From the NCBI GenBank assembly GCA_024691305.1, contig JAILNS010000015.1:248001-312000 (forward strand): DNA of 64,000 nucleotides, read 5' to 3'. Shown piece by piece: positions 8,768-16,621 of this stretch; position 1 is the stretch's first letter, and every line of letters starts with the position of its first letter. The DNA is from Lachnospiraceae bacterium (GTDB lineage Bacteria > Bacillota > Clostridia > Lachnospirales > Lachnospiraceae). The notes below the pieces were generated by a model. It was not told the DNA's origin, ran no database searches, and worked only from the letters and a program-made list of their open reading frames with translations. The translations under genes were made by a program, and so were the position numbers.

Positions 8768-10204
8768 ATGTCAGAACAGGTTAAAAAACCGGTTGGAATC
8801 ATGGAAACTGTACTTCGTGATGCGCATCAGTCTCTGATCGCCACACGTATGCCTACAGAAGTAATGCTTCCTATCGTTGATACAATGGATAAAGTAGGTT
8901 ATCACGCTGTAGAATGCTGGGGTGGTGCTACTTTTGACGCATCTTTGAGATTCCTTAAAGAAGATCCCTGGGACAGACTCCGTAAGCTTCGTGACGGATT
9001 TAAGAACACTAAGCTTCAGATGCTTTTCAGAGGTCAGAACATACTCGGATATCGTCCTTATGCCGATGATGTTGTTTACGCATTCGTAGAAAGATCAATA
9101 GCAAACGGTATCGATATAATCAGAATATTTGATTGCTTAAACGACTTGAGAAACCTTCAGGCAGCCGTTGATGCAACAAATAAGATCAAAAAGCAGGAAG
9201 GAAGAGGCTCTTCGCAGGTCGCTCTATCATATACACTTGGTGATGCTTATACCCTTGAGTACTGGGCAGATACAGCTAAAAAGATCGAGGAGATGGGTGC
9301 AGATTCCATATGTATCAAGGATATGGCAGGACTTCTTGTTCCTTATAAAGCAGCGGAACTTGTTAAAACTCTTAAAGAGAACACCAAGCTTCGTATTCAG
9401 CTTCATAGACATTACAGATCAGGTGTTGCTTCAATGACATACCTTAAAGCTGTTGAAGCCGGTGTTGATGTTATCGACTGTGCTATATCACCTTTTGCAC
9501 TTGGAACTTCTCAGCCTGCAACAGAGGTTATGGTTGAGACATTCAAGGGTACGGAATATGATACAGGATATGATCAGAAGATCCTTGCAGAAATTGCGGA
9601 TTACTTTACACCTTACAGAGAAGAGTGCTTAAAGAGCGGTCTTATGAGTACCAAGGTTCTTGGTGTAAATATCAAGACTCTTCTTTATCAGGTTCCCGGT
9701 GGAATGCTTTCCAACATGGTTAGCCAGTTGAAAGAGCAGAACGCTGAAGATAAGTACAGAGAGGTTCTTGAGGAGATCCCGAGAGTACGTAAAGACTGTG
9801 GTGAGCCTCCGCTTGTTACACCTTCTTCACAGATCGTCGGAACCCAGGCTATCTTCAATGTACTTATGGGTGAAAGATACAAGATGGCTACAGGTGAGTT
9901 CAAAGATCTTTTAAGAGGTAACTATGGTCAGACTATCAAACCTATGAACCAGGAAGTTATCGATAAGGTTATTCCCGGAGAACCCAGATCTACAGCTAGA
10001 AGTGCTGAAGCAACCGGTCGTACGGAGCCTGAGCTTGAGTCCATAGAAGCTGAGATGAAACAGTACAAGCAGCAGGAAGAGGATGTTCTTTCCTATGCGC
10101 TTTTCCCTCAGGTAGCCAAGGATTACTTCGAGTATCGTGACGCTCAGCAGACAGGAGTTGATGCTGCAGCAGCAGATAAGGCAAATGGTTCTTATCCCGT
10201 ATAA
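8768..10204 (+). CDS. OadA/PycB/5S-type keto-acid carboxyltransferase without biotin domain
   Basis: This is an HMGL-like TIM-barrel carboxyltransferase acting on oxaloacetate/pyruvate and biotin. The 478-residue protein has the metal-site features LRDAHQS (Asp18), ICIKDMAG (candidate carbamylated Lys184) and an HxH pair (His213, His215). The PYC/OADA post-barrel domain runs to about residue 450. It ends without the biotinyl domain that full OadA has, so the separate carrier at 7182-7550 must serve it. The HxH segment reads LHRHYRSG, with Arg214 and Arg217 where I recall threonines in close relatives. A GAGAGGAG site precedes the ATG. It is the last gene of the operon, closed by the terminator at 10221-10255. 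Confidence 0.9.
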   Translation: MSEQVKKPVGIMETVLRDAHQSLIATRMPTEVMLPIVDTMDKVGYHAVECWGGATFDASLRFLKEDPWDRLRKLRDGFKNTKLQMLFRGQNILGYRPYADDVVYAFVERSIANGIDIIRIFDCLNDLRNLQAAVDATNKIKKQEGRGSSQVALSYTLGDAYTLEYWADTAKKIEEMGADSICIKDMAGLLVPYKAAELVKTLKENTKLRIQLHRHYRSGVASMTYLKAVEAGVDVIDCAISPFALGTSQPATEVMVETFKGTEYDTGYDQKILAEIADYFTPYREECLKSGLMSTKVLGVNIKTLLYQVPGGMLSNMVSQLKEQNAEDKYREVLEEIPRVRKDCGEPPLVTPSSQIVGTQAIFNVLMGERYKMATGEFKDLLRGNYGQTIKPMNQEVIDKVIPGEPRSTARSAEATGRTEPELESIEAEMKQYKQQEEDVLSYALFPQVAKDYFEYRDAQQTGVDAAAADKANGSYPV

Positions 10205-10220
10205 TTATATTATGTAAATC

Positions 10221-10255
10221 AAAAACCCTGTCAATTTAGGTTGACAGGGTTTTTT
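10221..10255 (+). terminator. Terminator of the decarboxylase operon
   Basis: An 11-12 bp stem (AACCCTGTCAA with TTGACAGGGTT) closes a 6-base loop and runs into a T tract, 17 bp after the stop of the 5S-like gene. Its 3' arm also supplies the -35 box of the next promoter. Confidence 0.93.
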
Positions 10256-10269
10256 GTTTGAATTATAAT
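10241..10269 (+). promoter_or_regulatory. Perfect-consensus sigma-A promoter nested in the terminator
   Basis: TTGACA (10241-10246), a 17-base spacer and TATAAT (10264-10269) match the sigma-A consensus at every box position. The -35 box is the 3' arm of the upstream terminator hairpin. The predicted start site (about 10276) falls at the beginning of a palindrome, 44 bp before the TetR-type regulator gene. Confidence 0.88.
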
Positions 10270-10275
10270 AACGTG

Positions 10276-10290
10276 TGTTATAAGTTAACA
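10276..10290. promoter_or_regulatory. Candidate TetR operator, TGTTA-N5-TAACA
   Basis: The 15-bp inverted repeat TGTTATAAGTTAACA lies exactly at the predicted transcription start of the consensus promoter and 29 bp before the TetR-family gene. Autorepression is inferred from position and symmetry only. Confidence 0.5.
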
Positions 10291-10319
10291 TAAGATAAAT
10301 ACATTATTGGGGGATAAAT

Positions 10320-10865
10320 ATGCCAAGAACTATAACCATCACTAAAGAAAACCTTATAGATGCTTCTGTATCTCTTTTAAAACGCGAAGGACAGGCCGCA
10401 CTGACAGCCAGAAAACTTGCCAAAGAAGCCGGATGTTCAACTCAGCCTATATTCAGGGCTTATCAGAACATGGAAGAGTTATATGCCGATGTTTTCGGAG
10501 TTGCTGCTAAGATATTCAGCGATCATTGTGCTTCTTATCCTAATGATTCCAATGTTCCTTTTGTTAACCTGGGACTTGCTTATATAAGTTTTGCTCAAAA
10601 CAATAAAGAACTATTCAGACTTCTTTTCCTTTCTGATAACAGATATGGCAGAAGCCTTGTCGAACTTTTAAACGGGGAAACCGATTTCTTAAAAGCTCAG
10701 ATCTCACTTGCCAAAGAGCAGGGGTGTAAGGATCCTCAGGGGCTTTTCATGAAAATGTGGATGCTTATTCACGGAAGTGCCTGTATGTCTCTTACAGACG
10801 ATTATGATCTGGATATTTATGCAACACGTTCACTTCTCGAGGATGCTGAAAGGGTATTCGCCTGA
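10320..10865 (+). CDS. TetR/AcrR-family transcriptional regulator
   Basis: This is a DNA-binding repressor-type protein of 181 residues. The N-terminal helix-turn-helix spans about residues 8-52 (ENLIDASVSLLKREG, then LTARKLAKEAGCSTQPIFRAYQN). The C-terminal helical ligand domain is not recognisable by eye. A GGGGG site precedes the ATG. Its last base overlaps the next gene in a TGATG junction, coupling it to the RpiR-type regulator. It is probably autoregulated through the palindrome at 10276-10290. The ligand and other targets are unknown; the adjacent decarboxylase operon is a possible target. Confidence 0.88.
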   Translation: MPRTITITKENLIDASVSLLKREGQAALTARKLAKEAGCSTQPIFRAYQNMEELYADVFGVAAKIFSDHCASYPNDSNVPFVNLGLAYISFAQNNKELFRLLFLSDNRYGRSLVELLNGETDFLKAQISLAKEQGCKDPQGLFMKMWMLIHGSACMSLTDDYDLDIYATRSLLEDAERVFA

Positions 10866-11833
10866 TGGAATTTAAGAAGGATTTCATAACACGGATCAAT
10901 GAAAATTTTGCAAGAATGAGTAAGGGGCAAAAAGCCATTGCCTCTTATATTTATGATAATTTCGAGCAGGCAGCCTTTATGACGGCAGCCAAAATAGGGG
11001 AAGCTGTACATGTATCCGAATCGACGGTTGTCAGGTTCGCTACATTTCTTGGTTATGACGGTTATCCGGAATTTCAGCGGGATCTCGAGGGATTTATTCA
11101 GGATAAACTGTCGGCTGTATCCAAAATGAACGTAAGATATGGCAAGAGTTCCCAGTCGGATATTCTTAATATGGTCCTTGGCTCTGATATAGAGAAAATC
11201 CAGCATACCATAGAGAATCTTGATCCTGTGGCTTTTGAAACCGCTGTCGATTTTATGCTGAATGCAAAACATGTTTATATAATCGGCCTTAGAAGCTGTG
11301 AACCTCTTGCCAGATTTTTGCATTTCTATTTAAGCATGGTTAGACCCGATGTTGTTCTAATAAGCACTACTTCGGTAACTGAGATATTTGAACAAATGAT
11401 CCGTATATCGGATGAAGACTGTGCAGTAGGTATCAGTTTTCCCAGATATTCCATGCGTACGCTGAAGGCACTTGAGTTTGCAAGTGACCGTAATGCCAAG
11501 GTTATAAGCATAACCGATTCGGTCTACAGCCCGCTCAACCTATACAGTTCATGCAATCTGCTGGCAAGATCCGATATGGTCTCAATAGTTGATTCTTTGG
11601 TGGCGCCTCTTAGTGTTATCAACGCTTTGGTAGTGGCATTTGTATTAAAATCTCCTGATTCTACACGTGATAATCTTAAGAATCTTGAATTTGCATGGAA
11701 TAATTACCAGGTTTATCTTAATGACGAGATCAATTTTATAGGTGATGAGCCTATGTTAAATGTTCCTTTGTGGAAAACCGACATTAAATCCGATTCAGAT
11801 GATGGCAATTTTGATGAAACAGGACAAACCTAA
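10865..11833 (+). CDS. RpiR/MurR-family regulator (HTH plus SIS domain)
   Basis: This is a sugar-phosphate-responsive transcription regulator of 322 residues. The N-terminal RpiR helix-turn-helix is clear (KGQKAIASYIYDNFEQAAFM, then KIGEAVHVSESTVVRFATFLG). A SIS domain follows at about residues 120-255 (HVYIIGLRSCEPLARFL, VGISFPRYSMRTLKAL, KVISITDS). It is translationally coupled to the TetR gene through TGATG and lies 12 bp before the flavoprotein gene. Two regulators of different families in one transcript is unusual. The effector is not visible; MurR/GlmR-like amino-sugar sensing is one possibility. Confidence 0.9.
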   Translation: MEFKKDFITRINENFARMSKGQKAIASYIYDNFEQAAFMTAAKIGEAVHVSESTVVRFATFLGYDGYPEFQRDLEGFIQDKLSAVSKMNVRYGKSSQSDILNMVLGSDIEKIQHTIENLDPVAFETAVDFMLNAKHVYIIGLRSCEPLARFLHFYLSMVRPDVVLISTTSVTEIFEQMIRISDEDCAVGISFPRYSMRTLKALEFASDRNAKVISITDSVYSPLNLYSSCNLLARSDMVSIVDSLVAPLSVINALVVAFVLKSPDSTRDNLKNLEFAWNNYQVYLNDEINFIGDEPMLNVPLWKTDIKSDSDDGNFDETGQT

Positions 11834-11845
11834 AGGATATCCGGC

Positions 11846-13060
11846 ATGAAGGTGATCGTTGTTGGGGGTGGCGCAGCCGGTATGATGGCTGCTATAGGAG
11901 CCGCTGAATACGGTAACGAAGTAATTCTTATCGAACAAAATGAAAAACTTGGAAAGAAAATCTATATCACCGGTAAAGGCCGTTGTAATCTGACTAACAA
12001 CTGCGATCCGGATTCTTTGATGAAAAATATCGTTAACAATCCCAAGTTTATGTACAGTGCATTCAATTCCTGGGATAACCGGGATACTATAAATATGATG
12101 GAAGAAGAGGGATGCCACGTCAAAGTAGAACGCGGAGACAGGGTTTTCCCCGTTTCCGACCATGCATCTGATGTGATAGCTGCACTTAAGCGCCGTTTGG
12201 ACAAAAGAGGTGTTAAGATCATTCTTAACAGCAAAGTCACAGGGCTTTCCATTAAAGATGGGGCAGTAACCGGTATAAAATGTGCAAACGGAACCGGATA
12301 TGACGCTGATCATGTAGTAATGGCTATCGGCGGGGCAAGTTATCCCACAACAGGATCTGACGGAAAGAGCTTTGATATGCTCATAAAGGCAGGTCATAGC
12401 ATTGAACAGTTAAGACCTGCTCTTGTACCTCTTTTATGTTCCGACAACTGGATGAGAGAAGTACAGGGTCTTGCATTAAAAAATGTCTCTGTCATCCTGA
12501 TGCGCGAAAGCAAAAAAATATATAATGAAACAGGAGAGATGCTTTTTACAGGAAAAGGGATAAGCGGGCCTCTCGGTCTTACCTGCAGCAGCTACTATGA
12601 AAGCGGAGACCGGGTCTATATAGACTTAAAGCCGGGTCTTGATGAGAAGAAGCTTGATGAGAGGATACAACGGGATTTTAAGAAATATAACAATAAGGAT
12701 TTTTGCAATTCGTTAAATGATCTTTTGCCTAAAAGCCTTATACCGGTTGTGGTATCTTTGTCCGGCATTTTTCCCGAAAAAAAGGTCAATCAGATCACAT
12801 CGGCGGAGCGTGGAAGGCTTATAAATATATTAAAACGTATGGAGATATCCGTATATAAAACCGCCGGATTTGATGAAGCAATTATCACCAGGGGAGGAGT
12901 GAATATCAAAGAGATAGATTCTTCCACCATGAAGTCCAAACTTATAAAGGGATTGTCTTTTGCCGGTGAAATGATAGATATCGATGCACTTACAGGAGGG
13001 TTTAATCTTCAGATCGCATGGTCTACCGGATATCTGGCCGGAATTTCCACTGTGATGTGA
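11846..13060 (+). CDS. BaiN/HI0933-family flavoprotein (aminoacetone oxidase-like)
   Basis: This is an NAD(P)/FAD-dependent oxidoreductase of 404 residues. The N-terminal dinucleotide-binding motif is VVGGGAAGMMAA (about residues 5-16). It is followed by the family's KLGKKIYITGKGRCNLTNN block, and there is a C-terminal FAD contact LTGGFNLQIAWSTG. Length and blocks match the HI0933/BaiN family throughout. The physiological substrate is not established for most members; BaiN reduces bile-acid intermediates in some clostridia, but that role should not be assumed here. It sits 12 bp after the RpiR gene and 19 bp before cmk, apparently in one operon. Confidence 0.9.
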   Translation: MKVIVVGGGAAGMMAAIGAAEYGNEVILIEQNEKLGKKIYITGKGRCNLTNNCDPDSLMKNIVNNPKFMYSAFNSWDNRDTINMMEEEGCHVKVERGDRVFPVSDHASDVIAALKRRLDKRGVKIILNSKVTGLSIKDGAVTGIKCANGTGYDADHVVMAIGGASYPTTGSDGKSFDMLIKAGHSIEQLRPALVPLLCSDNWMREVQGLALKNVSVILMRESKKIYNETGEMLFTGKGISGPLGLTCSSYYESGDRVYIDLKPGLDEKKLDERIQRDFKKYNNKDFCNSLNDLLPKSLIPVVVSLSGIFPEKKVNQITSAERGRLINILKRMEISVYKTAGFDEAIITRGGVNIKEIDSSTMKSKLIKGLSFAGEMIDIDALTGGFNLQIAWSTGYLAGISTVM

Positions 13061-13079
13061 TAATAAAAAAGGAGTTGTC

Positions 13080-13733
13080 ATGAAAATAGCAATAGACGGG
13101 CCTGCGGGAGCAGGTAAAAGCACAATAGCAAAGATCGTTTCAAAAACATTGGGCTATATATATGTTGATACCGGTGCAATGTTCCGTGCGATAGGTTATC
13201 AATGTATCAATAACAACGTATCGCCTGATGACATCAAAGCCATAGAAGATAACGCAAAGCAGGCAGATGTTACCATTAAATATATAAATGACATCCAGCG
13301 GGTCTTTTTAAACGGAATTGATGTTACCGATCACCTTCGCGAAGAAGCTGTCGGAAACATGGCTTCCGCTGTTGCTGTCATTCCTGCCGTACGAGAGTCT
13401 TTGCTTGATCTTCAGCGTAAGATCGCTTCGGAAAATAACGTCGTAATGGATGGGAGAGATATAGGCACATGTGTACTTCCCGATGCGGAACTTAAAATTT
13501 ATCTTACAGCGTCCAGTAAAGTCAGGGCTAAGAGACGTTTTGATGAACTTAAAGAAAAAGGAGAATCCCCTGACATTGATGTTATCGAAAAAGATATAAT
13601 CGAAAGAGACCGCAAGGACATGACCAGGGATATAGCCCCGTTAAAACAGGCTGAAGATGCTATACTTATAGATTCATCATATATGACTATAGATGAAGTG
13701 GCGGATAAGATCATCTCACTCATTCCTTCATAA
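13080..13733 (+). CDS. cmk: Cytidylate kinase
   Basis: This enzyme phosphorylates CMP and dCMP with ATP in pyrimidine nucleotide supply. The 217-residue protein carries the P-loop DGPAGAGKSTIAK (from residue 5), the CMP-binding YVDTGAMFRAIG, MDGRDIGTCVLPDAE and the lid region with RDRKDMTRDIAPL. AAAGGAG lies 8 bases before the ATG. The order cmk-ispH-S1 is common in clostridia. A second, distant cytidylate-kinase-like gene lies at 35397-36023 on the other strand. Confidence 0.97.
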   Translation: MKIAIDGPAGAGKSTIAKIVSKTLGYIYVDTGAMFRAIGYQCINNNVSPDDIKAIEDNAKQADVTIKYINDIQRVFLNGIDVTDHLREEAVGNMASAVAVIPAVRESLLDLQRKIASENNVVMDGRDIGTCVLPDAELKIYLTASSKVRAKRRFDELKEKGESPDIDVIEKDIIERDRKDMTRDIAPLKQAEDAILIDSSYMTIDEVADKIISLIPS

Positions 13734-13753
13734 TATTTTTGATTGGAGAAATC

Positions 13754-14602
13754 ATGGAAATAATTACAGCAGGTTCGGCAGGATTTTGTTTTGGCGTAAA
13801 AAGAGCAGTAGATACAGTTTATGAACTTAGTTCACAGGATAAAAAGATCTATACATACGGACCTATAATACATAACGAAACCGTAATTAAAGATCTGGAG
13901 AAAAGAGGAGTAGGGATCATAAACTCTCCGGAAGAACTTTATGAACTTGATCCTAATGATACGGTAATAGTCATACGTTCACACGGAGTAAGTGAAAATA
14001 TATACAATTCCATCGCCGAAGCAGGATTTGAGATCGTCGATACTACCTGCCCATTTGTTAAACGTATCCATGATGCTGTATCGGAAGCGTCAAATAACGG
14101 AGAAGAGATCCTTATACTGGGTTCTTCGGATCATCCGGAGGTTCAGGGAATAATGGGATGGTGCCACGGGCCGGTTCAGGTTATTGAAGATGCATCTGAT
14201 TCTCATGATTATAAACCTTTGACAAATAAACCGATAAGGCTGGTTTCACAGACGACTTTCAACAACAAGAAATTTGAAGATATAGTTGAAATTCTTAAAT
14301 TAAATAAGTATAATGTTAATGTTATGAATACTATATGTAATGCTACCCTGCAACGTCAGAACGAGGCTGAGGAACTCGCAAGCAAGGCAGACATTATGAT
14401 AGTCATAGGTGACAGGCATTCCTCTAATACTCGCAAATTATATGAGATTTGTGCAGCAAAATGTCCTGAAACTCATTTCATAGAAACACTGGATGACTTG
14501 AATTTAGAAGTACCTAAATCTGTTCGACTGGTGGGTATTACAGCGGGGGCGTCTACTCCGCAAAATCTTATTGAGGAGGTTCAAAAAGAATGGAAGAATT
14601 AA
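13754..14602 (+). CDS. ispH: 4-hydroxy-3-methylbut-2-enyl diphosphate reductase IspH
   Basis: This is the last step of the MEP isoprenoid pathway, making IPP and DMAPP with an iron-sulfur cluster. The three cluster cysteines are Cys12 (GFCFGVKRA), Cys99 (DTTCPFVKRIHD) and Cys195 (NTICNATLQRQ). The diphosphate-contact motifs RSHGV and SSDHPEVQG are present. The ATG at 13754 is chosen because GGAG lies 6 bases upstream; an in-frame TTG at 13739 would have no site. The 282-residue protein overlaps the S1 gene by 13 bases in another frame. In many clostridia IspH and S1 form a single fused protein, so this is the unfused version. Confidence 0.96.
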   Translation: MEIITAGSAGFCFGVKRAVDTVYELSSQDKKIYTYGPIIHNETVIKDLEKRGVGIINSPEELYELDPNDTVIVIRSHGVSENIYNSIAEAGFEIVDTTCPFVKRIHDAVSEASNNGEEILILGSSDHPEVQGIMGWCHGPVQVIEDASDSHDYKPLTNKPIRLVSQTTFNNKKFEDIVEILKLNKYNVNVMNTICNATLQRQNEAEELASKADIMIVIGDRHSSNTRKLYEICAAKCPETHFIETLDDLNLEVPKSVRLVGITAGASTPQNLIEEVQKEWKN

Positions 14603-15756
14603 CTTTTGAACAAATGTTAGACGAATCTTTTAAAACAATACACACAGGAGAGGTAGTTGAAGGTACTGTTATTGATGTTAAGCCTGAAGAAATGGTTCTC
14701 AATATCGGATACAAGTCTGACGGTATTCTGACACAGAACGAATATAGCAACGAACGCACTGATCTTACTACCGTTGCCAAAGTCGGTGACACCATGGAAG
14801 TTAAGATCATCAAGGTCAATGACGGCGAAGGTCAGGTCCTTCTTTCTTACAAGAGACTTGCTGCCGACAGAGGCAATAAGCGTATCGAAGAAGCTTATAA
14901 CAATCAGGAAGTTCTTACAGCAACCGTTAATCAGGTTCTTGATGGCGGTCTTAGTGTAGTAGTAGATGAAGTACGTATCTTCATCCCCGCAAGTCTGGTT
15001 TCCGATACTTACGAAAGAGATCTTTCCAAGTATAAGGATCAGGAAATACAGTTTGTTATTACCGAGTACAATCCTCGCAGACGTCGTTATATCGGCGACA
15101 GAAGACAGCTTATAACCGCTGAGAAAGCTGAACTTCAGAAGAAACTTTTCGAGACATTAAGCGTTGGTGATATTATCGAAGGTACTGTTAAGAATGTTAC
15201 CGATTTCGGTGCTTTCATAGATCTCGGCGGTGCCGACGGACTCCTTCATATCTCCGAGATGAGCTGGGGACGTATCGAGAATCCCAAGAAAGTATTCAAG
15301 CCCGGCGATCAGGTAAGAGTAGTAGTTAAGGAGATCAACGGTTCCAAGATAGCTCTCAGTCGTAAATTCGATGATGAAAATCCTTGGAAAGACGCTGAAG
15401 AAAAATATGCAATCGGTACAGTTATTACCGGCCGCGTTGCACGCATGACTGAGTTTGGTGCTTTTATAGAGCTTGAGAACGGTATAGATGCACTTCTTCA
15501 TGTTTCTCAGATTTCCAGAGACCGTGTAGAAAAACCTTCGGATGTACTTAAACTCGGAGAAGAGATCACAGCCAAGGTAGTAGATTTCAATGCAGAATCT
15601 CATAAGATCTCACTTAGCATACGTGCACTTACCGCGCCTCAGACCGCTGAGGAAGATGCGGAAGAGAGTGATTCCGATGTTGTATCTGTTGATATAGATG
15701 CTGAGATCGCTAAGCAGGCTGATGACACTACAGAAGGCGGTTCCGAGGAGGAATAA
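14590..15756 (+). CDS. rpsA: Ribosomal protein S1-like RNA-binding protein (four S1 domains)
   Basis: The protein binds mRNA at or near the ribosome. Its 388 residues hold four S1 (OB-fold) domains at about 15-85, 100-170, 190-258 and 275-345. The last two are the most typical (TVKNVTDFGAFIDLGG.DGLLHISEMS and GRVARMTEFGAFIELENGIDALLHVSQIS). An acidic tail follows from about residue 350. A very strong site, GAGGAGG at 14573-14579, lies inside ispH 10 bases before this ATG, so translation initiates independently but in a coupled manner. Firmicute S1 homologues are shorter than the six-domain proteobacterial S1, and a strictly ribosomal role is less certain. Confidence 0.92.
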   Translation: MEELTFEQMLDESFKTIHTGEVVEGTVIDVKPEEMVLNIGYKSDGILTQNEYSNERTDLTTVAKVGDTMEVKIIKVNDGEGQVLLSYKRLAADRGNKRIEEAYNNQEVLTATVNQVLDGGLSVVVDEVRIFIPASLVSDTYERDLSKYKDQEIQFVITEYNPRRRRYIGDRRQLITAEKAELQKKLFETLSVGDIIEGTVKNVTDFGAFIDLGGADGLLHISEMSWGRIENPKKVFKPGDQVRVVVKEINGSKIALSRKFDDENPWKDAEEKYAIGTVITGRVARMTEFGAFIELENGIDALLHVSQISRDRVEKPSDVLKLGEEITAKVVDFNAESHKISLSIRALTAPQTAEEDAEESDSDVVSVDIDAEIAKQADDTTEGGSEEE

Positions 15757-15763
15757 TTGACTA

Positions 15764-16549
15764 ATGGCAGCATTTGATTACGAATGGTTCAAAAAAAATG
15801 TTTTCGATCTTACTAAGATAGATCTGAATGCATACAAAGAACGCCAAATGAAACGCCGTATTGACACTCTTATAGAAAGAAACGGCGTAGTTGGATATGA
15901 TAAGTATGTTACACTGCTCAAGACCAATAAAGAAAAGTTTGAAGAGTTTGTAAACTACTTAACTATCAATGTATCTGAATTCTATCGTAATCCTGATCAG
16001 TGGGTATTGCTTGAAAAGGAAGTTTTTCCTCAGCTGATAGACAAATTCGGTAAAAATTTAAAGATTTGGAGTGCAGCTTGTTCCACAGGTGACGAGCCTT
16101 ATTCACTTGCAATGTGTTTAAGTAAATTCATTCCGCTTAACCAGATCCATATAACAGCTACAGATATTGATAAACAGGTCATGGCCCAGGCAAAGACCGG
16201 TCTTTATGACGAGAAGAGTATCGCAGGTGTTCCTGACGAATACAAGAAGAAATACTTTACTCAGATAGGCAAATCATTTCAGATTTCTGATGAGATAAAG
16301 CGTTGTGTAACATTCCAGCAACATAATCTTTTAAAAGATAAGTATTTTGATAATTATCATTTAATCGTCTGTAGAAACGTTGTTATATACTTTACTGAAG
16401 AAGCAAAAGCCGAGATTTATAAGAAGTTTGCAAACTCACTTGTAAAAGGCGGAATTTTATTCATTGGCTCCACAGAGCAGATCGTACAGTATAAGCAATG
16501 CGGATTTGAGAGGATTACATCTTTCTTCTACAAAGTACCTGAAAACTGA
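15764..16549 (+). CDS. cheR: CheR-type chemoreceptor glutamate methyltransferase
   Basis: The enzyme transfers methyl groups from S-adenosylmethionine to glutamates on chemoreceptors for adaptation. The 261-residue protein has an N-terminal all-helical domain (about residues 1-75, with KRRIDTLIERNG and TINVSEFYRNP). A Rossmann methyltransferase domain follows, with IWSAACSTGDEPYSLAM (about residues 100-117), ITATDIDKQVM and LIVCRNVVIYF. It follows S1 by 7 bp and is closed by a terminator. No other chemotaxis gene is seen nearby, so its receptors and partners must be encoded elsewhere. Confidence 0.95.
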   Translation: MAAFDYEWFKKNVFDLTKIDLNAYKERQMKRRIDTLIERNGVVGYDKYVTLLKTNKEKFEEFVNYLTINVSEFYRNPDQWVLLEKEVFPQLIDKFGKNLKIWSAACSTGDEPYSLAMCLSKFIPLNQIHITATDIDKQVMAQAKTGLYDEKSIAGVPDEYKKKYFTQIGKSFQISDEIKRCVTFQQHNLLKDKYFDNYHLIVCRNVVIYFTEEAKAEIYKKFANSLVKGGILFIGSTEQIVQYKQCGFERITSFFYKVPEN

Positions 16550-16570
16550 TCAAATAATTTGTTAAACAAT

Positions 16571-16601
16571 AAAACCGATCACAAATGTGATCGGTTTTTT
16601 T
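16571..16601 (+). terminator. Terminator after cheR, possibly bidirectional
   Basis: A 13-bp perfect stem (AAAACCGATCACA with TGTGATCGGTTTT) closes a 2-base loop and continues into T residues. It separates the convergent cheR and YprB-like genes; the A run on the 5' side would give a short U tract on the minus strand as well. Confidence 0.9.
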
Positions 16602-16621
16602 ATATATATTAGTTTTAATGA

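Noticed and set aside
13739-13753. Five-codon N-terminal extension of IspH from a TTG
   Set aside because: The TTG has no ribosome site, while the ATG at 13754 has GGAG at proper distance and gives the normal IspH N-terminus.
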